A stretch of 64,000 nt of DNA from assembly GCF_910592395.1 (NCBI RefSeq), contig NC_088323.1, forward strand, positions 8,682,001 through 8,746,000, written 5' to 3'. The stretch comes from Lineus longissimus (taxonomy: Eukaryota; Nemertea; Pilidiophora; Heteronemertea; Lineidae). The position numbers were made by a program, and so were the translations under genes. Below, one piece after another: positions 13,501-25,500 of this stretch (its first letter is position 1; every line of letters begins with the position of its first letter). The notes beneath the pieces are model-generated. The model worked only from the letters and a program-made list of their open reading frames with translations. It was not told the origin of the DNA and ran no database searches.

Positions 13501-16500
13501 CCCAGGAGTGCCCGGCTTCACGGCAAAACGCATTCATTGTTCGTCAATACGCCTGCAGAAAAACTATTTTTTGTGCTCCTTCGCGAGTGATAAGCATTTT
13601 CCACCGGCTTATCGTGTTGTATATTTATCACAATATACATGATGGGCCAACAACGATACATGCTTCAATATTATCAATTAATGCGAACCAACATTTCGGG
13701 TTGCAGACATGACGTGATCGGTAATGGCACTGAACTGTTTTCGTCCCGCTTAAGCTTTGTTTCATTTAAACCGATATTCTTATCAAATGTATAATATTGG
13801 AAAATATGTGGATGTTACACATGTGATAATTAGAGAACAGAATAAACTTGTTGGAGTACTAACAACCAGTAAGGAGATACCGGAAATTTGAGAATTTGTG
13901 AGGGAGTGAAAAAATGCTACTCGTTTTACTTAAGACCGGGGTAGTCTGGGCTATTTCAAATTGGAGGCAATCTTTTTCGCTGGGCGTATATTGCCATTGG
14001 CAACTAGTCGTCGTCTGACTTAATACTCTTTCTGCAACTCTAGAATCAAACCAGAGAATCGCATGCGCATACAAAGCTTACCGTCTGCTTCTGTTACCGT
14101 TTGCTTACCTTCTGCTGGCGTTGCTGTCGCACGCGGCCATACTGCCATGGTGGCACAAATAACAAGAAACCAGAACGAGATGAGTGGAACAAAGTAGTAG
14201 TGTTGATACGACCGGTTCATCGTAAAGCACAGACATACCGTCAACAGGTTGAGGCGGAATAAGACCTAAAATTTGAAATCATGATGGTCTTTATCATGAT
14301 AGGCAGCTGGTTGTACTGGTTGTACTCGTATGTGCTTTTTGCACGTCTAGTATTATTAATAATTTTAATGAAAATAGCTGATAGCTTGCACTCCTTGAAT
14401 GAAAGTGATAAGATCGTCATCAACTAAACCAAAATATCCAAGTGCAGCTGCTTTTAGAAATGCCGTTTTCCAGGATTATTGGCAAAAAAATGATGATCTA
14501 TATGTGGTACTTATATACACACGTAAGCAAAGGTAGCATCTCCAAAGTCCAATCAGTAATTCGGTACACCGATGATAAAAAACAGCATGCTGTTTTTTTG
14601 CGGTCGTGACCAAAATGCATTTAAACTAAAACCGAAAATAGATTTAGACAAGCGTTGATGTTAATAGCCAATTTATGTTATCCACGTCGCATCGGTCTCT
14701 GGAGCGCTAAGTGTTGGTGGGATTCAATCACGGTTTTTTGGCTCTTTAATTAACGACCAAAAACAATATTTGTCTTCAAAGAATGCATGTGATATGATGT
14801 CGTTACTATTTCCACCGATACCAACCTGAAAAACGCGGTGAAACTCGTACGTTCCCTTGTTCCAAAAAAATGAGAAATGGCCGTATCCTGACAGAAAAAG
14901 ATATGCAGCAACCAGTACTCGGATATGCATGTAAATAGGTAGTATCTATAATAAAGTGAAGAAGAAGAAAAATTAAATAAAGTGGAAAAGAACGGGTAGC
15001 GTTACAATTTTCAAACTACTGTTCAGCATTGGGTGGCTTTACAATTTTCTTCGACCAAACTAAGGTTCAGCATTGGGTGGCAATACAATCTTCTTTGACA
15101 AAACTACTGTTCAGCATTATTAATAAAAAATCCCAAACAAACCCTAAAAAGACGCGGAAATTTCACACTTTCAACATTCATTACCGTTTCTAAAATATAT
15201 ATAATTGCTTACCAATAGAGGACTCTACCAGCTAGGAGACGCGCATAATTTGCACTTGAGTTGGGTATTTTGCCTGCTCAAGCAAACCGAAGTAGGTACG
15301 GCGTACCCAATCAGCAAGTATAGTGATCGATACAGGAAATCTCAGTGAAGTTGATACAAGAATAATCATAAACATAGATTGATTTCAACAACTTCACCTG
15401 CCAAGGGTCAGGACAGACGAGTCAGCGTTGAGATTATTAGCACGACAATTTGCTGTTTTCTCTATGGTCAACTTACTTTACTCGCGCCAGTGATGTGGTA
15501 GATGAGAATAATCAACTGCATCCAGCCCTTCCATTCATCGGTTTGGTCTCGATGCAGCAAAGTTGTATGTCGTGAATTGCTTGTGAATAATAGGCCAAGT
15601 GCCATCACAATACCCAATAGTACGAGGAAGGTAACAAAACTAAAGTATTTGCTCTCGTTCATGAAGAGCGTCGTTCTGAAACAAGCAACTCTGCATTCAA
15701 AGATTACTTCGCCAAATATATATAAACGATGTTAATATGCTTTTGCTTGGGGAGACGGTCGCTGCATGGCCTCCTTAACCTAGGTGAAGGCAACAAGTCT
15801 AGGGGAGACAATTCTAAAATTAAACCGGGAAAACTGGGCTCGCGATCGTCAGCCAGGAATTGGCAGCCAGACTATAAGGAGACGTAATCTCCTATAATCA
15901 AACTTGACAGTAGATCGACGAAGCACCGTACACCGGCCATACTGACATCCAACTGGGTTGGGGGCAGAACAAGAAATGGAATTTAGGAATGTTTCGCCAA
16001 CTTTCATTAGAGATTCGAGTCGGGAGGTTTATCTGAGCCTCATTATACTTATCGATCGCATCTTACCTGTCGCAAATAAAGAAATACATCATAATCAGCC
16101 CAAGTTTGGCCAATGCTAATGATATTACGTAATAGCAGTCATCATCGCACTTTTTTGGCTTCGGTTTTTCGTGGATAATCGGAATTTCTTCTGAATGGAG
16201 AGAAAATAAGACTACATTAAGTTGAAAATGGGTTTCATATCCATTAACAATTATTTGCAGAAAAACAAACAAAAGGTTTTAATGTTATAGAGAAGGGATA
16301 TCGGATGCTCTTATAAGATTTGGAATTTTGGTTGGCCTTGTGAAAAAGGTTTGAATTAGCTTTCATTGGTACATCTTAAAAATTTAAGGACCCAAAATGA
16401 CCAGTTGTAAGTTTTAAGGAATACTGGACAAGTGATTTATTGGTTTACGTTTGCGTATAATTTACATCACTTGCATGTTGAACAAAATTACAATATGTCG

Positions 16501-19500
16501 ATCACGCCGGGTAACTGACCTTTTTCAACAGAATTGCTGAGCAGATGGCATATTTTACGATACATCCACATCAATGAAAAATGGAGACAACTGCAAAAAA
16601 GAATGACGGTTCAAGATAGAATTCGAATGTGTGTTAATCTAATTATACCCCGATCAACTAGAAGAGTATGTCCCTATATAAAGGATTGGACAATGTATCA
16701 GTAAAGGCTGCCGCTATGAACTCTAAACCAATCGCTATAGAAACATGACAGTTCCTATACCCTCGTCAAATATTCAATTACCAACGTCTTTCGCTGAAGC
16801 CGATTGTGGCGTAAAACCTTTTGTTGCTCCCCGTATTTCAGTGTTTAGATACTATAGGCAGTCAGGGAACCATGTTTTCTCTTATAAGGGGAAACACAGA
16901 AAAAAACATGTCAATCTATCTTTCAGCGTACCAGGGGATAACTCTCAGAACCGGGTACACTGAAAAAAAAGTAACAGCGGTTACCTTCGTTTCGCACTCG
17001 AACTTTGCTGGCTATTATCACCATGATTGAGCAACTGTGCAAAGCCAACGTATTCTGTCGATTACACAGACTTTTAACAAAAGCTAACTACTTGCAGGTT
17101 CACGGGGAGGACCCCGGCGAATTTGGAGAGAAGGTGGTGAAAGCGACTTGAGAAAGGCACAGTTTACATTATTATGACCAGGTAACTGCAATTACACTCG
17201 TCTAGTATTTCTCAGTGACCAGGCAAAGACAGTTACCTATAGCTCAGTTTCCTTGTTTTGTATGAAAAAAAACCCTAAAAACATTGAAAATAAGACAGGG
17301 ACCTAATCATATGAAGAGAGTTGCAACTTTGTATGTGCGTTGTTGTGACATGCTTTGTGATAAAACTCTTGGGCTAGGTTAATAACGAGCAGAAATTATG
17401 CATGGCAATTGTACTTGTTTTTACCATATTGCAAAGAAGATTGCAGTCCCAACTTGCAAGTTGGTGACAGGTTTAGCTCCTCTGCAACACGTGCCGGTAT
17501 TGAGGCCCATTTTGTTACAATGTACGTTGACGATCATCTGCATATCCTTGAAAAAAGAAACATTGTTTAACTTACTAGTATTCACGACTATAATTATTGT
17601 AATTTTTAGGATGAACGACTATAGGTAAGTCGTCTATTTATCTCGGAGATTGACTAACAAAAACGAGGCTGGGCTTATTACTTAAAGGGGTACGTCGTTC
17701 GTAATTACTTGTGGTCCAGTTAAATAGAAATGCACTGATACACAATGCCGTAGTGCAGTTATTATGAATACGAACTAGTAAAGCCTTTAATTGCATGTTA
17801 TTGCTATGTATGAGCTTGCTACATGTTTATTCGATGTTATCAAGCCTGTAATTATTTTTGCACGTTTTTGTTATCCGCCTGATACGAACAAAGTTTAGTG
17901 CGTTTGGACAATATGACTTACAGTCTAACCAAGCAGCGATACATACAAAATATGGGCTATACATGTACTTGCCGTGCTACAACTGTTATTATACTGGTTG
18001 ATTTTAAAGAATATAAACCATTGAACATGTGATTTCCGATGCACCACCTACCAAGTTTAAGGGTCTTGCTAATATATGAATTCCGTCACGTGTACGATTT
18101 GGCTTGCTTTGGACGAATTGCTGACGGGAGGTGTTCCAAATCATTGCCGCAGACTTCTGCCTAGAAAAGCAAGAAATATATCTCATTACAGATTCACAAG
18201 TAGACTATAAACTCACAGCCTCCGATTCGAACCATTCTCCTGATCGGACAGGCCCGCCTCCGCCCCGGGGTTCAATGTGCACTATTCAGACCATAAAGAC
18301 CTGAATCATTGATTTTTGTCAGGCTGATAGTAATACTAATAATATTAACTTTAACGTTCACGAACGAAAGAAAAGGAATCTTCCTGGACTCGAAACCGTG
18401 ATCCCATGGCCCGATGACACGCGCTGGCCACTGAAACATCGGGTTGGTGCCATAGGCCATCCTTAAATTGCTTTTGAGAGACGCGACAATAGACAGGATA
18501 AGCAGCCGTTAGACTCCGACTCCGAGTACGAGAACTACTGGGAAATGCACTCGAATGCTCAATACGACCAGTTCTAGCACGTTACTCCTCTCCGACTGAC
18601 TGGATGAACATGAATGTAATCACACCAGCTTTAAAAACAGATCAAAACTTTAACCCGACAAAAACTTCCATTTCACAATCTGCTCATTTTGCCCACAGAA
18701 GCACGTCGATGGTGTATTCGTGTATTACCGCCTCACAGAGATCAAAAGATTTAGAAGCACTAAATATATGTTGAAAAAAGCCGATCGACTGCGGGTCTTG
18801 TAAGATTCATGTAAATTGTTAATTAACGTATGGAGCCTCATAACCCGTCGGGTACTGACTCGGGTGTTAAACGCCGTCAAAAATCACCCTCCTAACTTCA
18901 GACCCCCCACCCCCCACCCTGAAATTATCATTTATAACGTACAACGAAAATGTCATGGTTTGCATGACAGGCTAGGATTGATCAGAACGAAACTTACAAA
19001 ACGTGGTCAGCTGCATCATTGTATCGATCAATCCAATAATTGGTAATCCTCAAATATTTACCAGACAAATAATAGTATTCCACGGGATCTGAAACAATAG
19101 AAGGTAGCGATGGCTATTAGTTGGTAATTTGGTTAACTCGGTTACTTTTTCGATCCACTCTTCGGTTGAGGCACTCGCTTTCTGTGCCTAAGTCATTAAT
19201 TCTTTAATGTCAAAACAAATCCCTTACTCTTGCGACGACTTTCCGACTGAGCCACAGGCAAAAGCCTGCTACAAAACTAGATTCAGCATCAAACGTACTC
19301 TGGCATGATGATGTTTAAAAATATCAAAAGCTTATTAAAAGCTTAACAGAATACAATTATCCACATTTTAAGCATTTCGGGCAAGGAGTTGGCAAGACGA
19401 GTTGGAAATAGGTGGTGATACACGCATCGAGCACACTGTACGTCTATTGAGAGGGCCTCGGGTGGATCAAAATGAATATCAAACAACCTTGTATCCTCCA

Positions 19501-22500
19501 AATGACTTTGGTAGTTTTCCTCAGTGCGTCGATGTATGGTACTATTTGTGTAAGATTGCTTCTGTAGTATTCAAGTACAGTCGAGTTGCCCTCTACTGGA
19601 GCAAGAAAAAACTGAAAGCGAAGACATAAAGTGCAAGGAAATTTCAAGAAATGCGCAAGGTGATTGCAAGGACGTAACAGAACTATCTTTATAAAACTTA
19701 ATCAATACATAAAACAAGTAGAAATTCGTCTTTTGCATAAAAAATAGACATCATGCCTACAAAAAGGAACTAACATTTAAACTGAATTCAATGTAACGAA
19801 AATGCATTCGAGGTGCAAAGTAAAATGGTGATTATATCGGAGAAGTTTTCAACACAGAGCAAGTCAGAAGCAGTTCCTATACACCTTTCATAATCCTAAT
19901 AATCTAGAAGAAGCTTTACGTTGGTGAGTCAAGAAATGAAAGAGTACTTAAAGATCGTATATCGCTTTTTCGAACTTGGTAGTGATTGAAAAATTGGTCA
20001 ACTATGGAAAGTTATCTTCCAGTTGCGGTCATTGAATTTCATGTACTTTGTTAAATATGATCGAGCGACTGCATTTTATCGGTAGTAACGGGATTGGCAA
20101 TGTTCGAGTTCTTTCTCATGTTACTGTAGCTGGTCTGGTATCATTGGGTCAACAATGAAATGAAGGTAGAACTTCAATGTCAGGCATTCGACTGCACTCA
20201 CAATTGAATGAATAGCCACACCAGTTACAATGAGACTGGGTCTTGCTGATTCCGACATGTGTTCCCATTTTCGATATTCGTTCAACATAACTTTGTCCGG
20301 GAATTGTCTCCACAGAAAATCCTGAAAATATATCGAAAATCACATGCAAATTCCGTTCTTCGACAGGCATGTCGCTGTAATTAACATCGTGGTCATCTTG
20401 CATCGATACGTGTGGTAAAATAGAACGTCACTTGCTAGTAACACGATAAAATAGGCCATTCAACCATTTTGGTTGTGTTTTCGATCAAAAGAAGAAAAGA
20501 AAAATGAAATGGCCAGGGCCATTGCGCTCACCTCATGTGGAGGAAAGATGGATGAAGAGCATGGTATTGTGTCATGTAGTGTTAGGTTTGATGTAGGTCC
20601 AACCAATTACAATTTCCCCAAAATGGCCAATTTACAGTACATTTGACCTCTGTGACCTTGAAAAGTAGGTCAAATAAAAAAAAAACCCGGGTGACACATT
20701 GATTGGTTGTAAGAATTAAATATACCTGTGATATAAAATTGGTGCCAATCGGGCAAGTAATTAAGGGATAATAGCATTTTGAAGAATTTTTGATTTGGCC
20801 CCCTCCCTGGAGGCCAAACGGCAAATCAGATCGCACCAAACTTCGGTACCTGAGATCACCTGACCAATGGGTACATATGTACTTAATTTGTGATCAATAG
20901 TCATTGCGGTTAAGAAACGTACCATAGTTACGGCCTGACGGCCAATTTACGCCATTCGACCTCTGTGACCTTGAAAAGTAGGTCAAATTAAAAACCTGTG
21001 TGACATATACTATATGGTGGTTAGATGTACCCATGATATCAAATTGGTGGCAATCGGGCAAGAAGTGAAGGAATAATCAAATTTTTAAGGTTTTTGGATT
21101 TTGCCCCCTGGTGGTCAAGTGGTGAATCATATTGGACCGAACTTCGGTCCCTGAGATCACCTGACTAATGGGTTCATGTGTACCAAATTTGGGATCAATA
21201 GTCATTGCAGTTTAGAAACGTGCCATAGTTACATCCGAACGGCCAATTTACGCCATTTGACCTCTGTGACCTTGAAAAGTACGTCAAATCAAAAACCCGT
21301 ATGATATGTGATGTATCCTTGATGGAGTACCTGCCATAAAAGTTTTATTGAAAACGGATCATTAATAGGAGACATATCACACTTTTTATGTTTTCAGTTT
21401 TGGCCCCCTTGTGGCCAAGTCATGAACCAGACCGGACCGAAATTCAGTGTCAGAGTACCTCTGACCTAGGAGGTCATGTGTACAAAGTTTCAAGTTCATA
21501 GCACAAGCGGTTAAGAAACGTGCCACACAGGATAAGGACGACGACGGACGACGACGACGGATGACGACGGACACAGGGTTATCGTACAGACTCCCCTAAC
21601 GGTGAGCCAAAAACTAATTGAAAAAAAATTGCTGCAACAAGAGCTAGCTGGTACACAACAAGAAATATGACTCGCGCCAAAGTCAATTACTCCATAATGT
21701 AATTGGTACTTGAGTAGAGGATTTGCAACATCTAATTAAACAAGAATCGCAATATGATCCGTGATCGATGAGATACCATTTTTCGTACATATGGGATAAA
21801 ACATCTCCCGGTTTATGATAATTTGCATTTTTCTAAGCTTATTGTATTAACTCACTCACTCACCACTTTTAAATTGATCTCCTCAACGTCGAAACTCATA
21901 TCATAAAAAACACCTTGTCTCCTTTTACCATATTTTGACGTAAACAAAGCAGAAAACTCGTAAAACAGGTTCCGTATTCGTGAGTCTCCAACGAAGACGA
22001 TCTTGGACGTCCTATTTTGGGATGAAAAGCATCTTCTTGCGTCACTGGTTAAAGATAAAAATACCCCGAATTATTGTTTAAAACGTTTCAGCGCGGTAAC
22101 CTATCGCTTATGCGGAGATCACAGCGTTACCATTGATGAGCGTGTCATGCAGGCTTAGCCAGATGGCGTCGACTTTAGAAATAATCACCGTTTTGAGACT
22201 CAACTTATTCGTTAAAATTGCTTTTATATTTCAATATGAGAGGAGCAAACAACATAAACACTCACAAGTTTTGGTAGCGGCTGATATACAGTGAGAATTC
22301 AATTAATCGGTGGTCGATTGGAATTTTACAAAGTCCAATATGGGGCCAATATGGGTAAATGGTAAGTTCAACCACTGGTCGATTTATATAGCTCCGATTG
22401 TTGCAATTGATATAAAGTGTGGGCACAAACGAGGTCCAGGGTTACATGATTTTATGCACTATTTAAGGCCAGGGTTTATTCACCCCTCCATTCTAAAAGT

Positions 22501-25500
22501 CCGAACATGTTGAGATATAACCTTGTGATTTTGATGGTGTTGGTGGTTTTATTGCCACGTCTTATAAATTATGTCTTGCCAAGGCATTCCAAAATTGACG
22601 ACGAGAAAATGTTGCAGAAAACCACGTGAACACCCTCTACAACTTTAATGAGACTTTTGCTCAGCTTGACTTCCCTCATATGTATATGGCAGAGGTAAAA
22701 GGGAAAGTCTATGTCAACGCCTGGTGTCCGAGAGGGAATGCTTAGCTCAAGTGTACCATGGGACTTGCTATCGGATCTAATGGGGAGAAGCCACCGGTCC
22801 ATAGTGTTCAGGGAATCAGGTTTTCTCCGTCAAATTCGTGCTCTAAATGACATTCCAGCAAACGTACGCGTAACCTCATCACGATCTGGATGGGAAAACA
22901 CATACTCTTTACAACACTGGTTGCGACACGTCTTCTTCCCGTATAGTGTCGAATAGAACCCAACCGACATCTTGATTCTTGTGGATAGGTTCCGTCCTCA
23001 TCATGCAGATGAGTTCTGCGAACCACTTGTTGAAGCTGTAATTCTGCTGGATGATATCCCAGCTAAGTGTACTTCTTTGGTACAGCCTCTGGACCTTACA
23101 ATAATGAGAGGTTTGAAAGCCCTAATAAGAAGGTACTGGAAACAATAGAAGATAGAAAATACTGACAATGACGGGAACTGTGATCAAATATCATTACAGT
23201 CATTGTTAGTCGAGAGTGGGATGCAGTGCCCCCGGAATCTGCGGCCTAGGCTTCTCGATCAAGTAGCCGGGTTGACACCTGAGTCCGATGGACATTACCG
23301 TGATGCAAACGCAGATGAGTTACTTTGGGGGTTCGACGAACTGTCCGACAATGAAATGGGGAACAATGATGTTAATTTTGAAGAACATTGACAGTAGAAA
23401 CACGGTTTCGTTATATCATATGCTTGATACACCACGGAAAGAATCAATATTTTTGAAAATGTCTGTTGTGTTATTACATTTTATTAGTCAGGATTGTACG
23501 GTAAGATTTCTTTAGGCTCATACCGTACAAGGAGTGTGAATTACCCTTCCCACTGCTTTGAAAAGTGATCTGAGTCGTTGTGCCAATAGCGCACATTCAA
23601 AAATAGAGTCAAGAATTTTTGACAAAATGACACCATGTGGTGAGAAAACAGACTGGTGTCAAATTCCATGTATTTTGTGGAAGTTTTTTTACTGGCTATG
23701 CAGAACTTTACCAGACTACCAAAAAGGCCTTAAATGCATAATAACTTTCCTTAGAACTTGTTCACCACCAAACACTACTGCAATGCAAGGCAAGTGTTTG
23801 CTTACAAACAGAGGTATACGATGCTGTACCAAAGTGTACACTGATGTACACAAAATATATTTTTGATCGCATCAACGATTTTAAATATCTTTTTTACACT
23901 TGATGTAAAGAAGAAAAAAATCGCAAAATGTTGAGATTATTTGGTCATGGCACATCATGTGACCAAATTTTCTCAACTTTTTGAGATCATTTTCTGTATT
24001 GTAGTACTCACTGTGTATATTATTTTGCCGTGCCTGGATCGTTACTTTATTTTTTTGTGTATTGTGTTATTTACCAAAGAGGCGTGCTAATAATAAACTG
24101 TACCATTGTAAAACTGTTCTTATATTTGAGAAAATGTGTGCGTATTTGTGAGAAAAAATATGCACTAACGCTGAACTGTCTCCATAAAAAGAGCCTGCGC
24201 CATGTTTTAAATGAAAAGGCCAGGGGCCATTGTATTCACCGTATAGATATTTGATGCTTTGGAATTCATCCAGGTTAAGAAACGTTGTACATGTATAGTA
24301 TATAGGTCAAACCAAAGTCGGTATGACATGTGATGTATCGTTGCTTGGAGTAAGTACCATAAGAATATCATCAAAAACATGTCAGTAATAAACGAGATAT
24401 TGCACTTTTTACCTATTTTACTTTGGCCTCCTGGTGGCCAAGTTGAGTACCAGATCAGATCGAAAGTCGGTGTCCGAGGTCACATGGCGTAGGGAGTCAT
24501 GTGTACCAAATTTCAAGTTCATAGCTTTAGTGGTTAAGAAACGTGCCATAGTTACACTCAAACGACCAATTTACGCCATTTGACCTCTGTGACCTTGAAA
24601 AGCAGGTCAAATCAAAAACTCATATGATATGTGATGTATCCTTGCAAGGAGAACCTCCCATAATAATGTTATTGAAAACGAATCACTAATAAGGGGGTCC
24701 TTTGCACAAAGTTTCAAGTCCATAGCCTTAGAGGTTAACAAACGTGCCACAGTTACGCTCAAATAGCCTATTTACGCCATTTGACCTCTGTGACCTTGAC
24801 AAGTACGTCAAATAAAAAACCCGTACGATATGTGATGTATCCTTGGTCTGAGTACAAATCACTAATAAGTGAGATATCACACTGTTTATGTTTTCAGTTT
24901 TGGCCCCCTAGTGGCCAAGTCAAGAATCAGACCGGATCGAAATTCATTGTCAAAGGTCATCTAACCTAGAGGGTCATGCATACAAAGTTTTGAGTCCATA
25001 GCCCTAGCGGTTAAGAAACGTGCTACTGTTTTAGAAATAGGATACGACGACGGACGACGGACGACGGACGACGGACACTGCCGTTTTGTATAGACTCCCC
25101 TTCGTTGAGCCAAAAAGGAAGCCGGGCCACCGCGCGACTACCTGTAAAAAGCAACTGCCATCAACCTTTACATCCGGGGTCTACTTGATTAGCATTAAAA
25201 ATGGCTGCACTTCTAGACCCTGGATACTCGTGTACGTCATATCCAATCATATCGCTCATCACCGCCAGATACCTTTGACCGGGCACTACGTGTCAGCACT
25301 GTTTCAACATGACCAAAAACCGTTTGTGGCGACCAAATGATTGTAAAATTGACCAATCATCTCAGGATGTATACAGATGGAAGAGCCTTATAATCGAATA
25401 TGGAAATAAATTATCAAAAGAGATTTTGTAATAACATGTTAAAAGTGCTGGCGCGATTGGGTATTGTAACACGTGCTTGTTCGGTTCTATTTTGCTCTGA

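Noticed and set aside
18381-18470. Functional tRNA gene
   Set aside because: Box B has an extra base and the acceptor, D and anticodon arms do not pair well. Called SINE-like instead.
19402-19629. Plus-strand gene of 75 codons
   Set aside because: It lies opposite CASD1 exon 5 and has no domain.
20149-20403. Extra CASD1 exon reading YSDMPVEERNLHVIF before exon 4
   Set aside because: Superficially like the end of exon 3, but a good acceptor (ATTTTCAG) follows it and the phase-0 reading from 20321 matches CASD1 in another frame.
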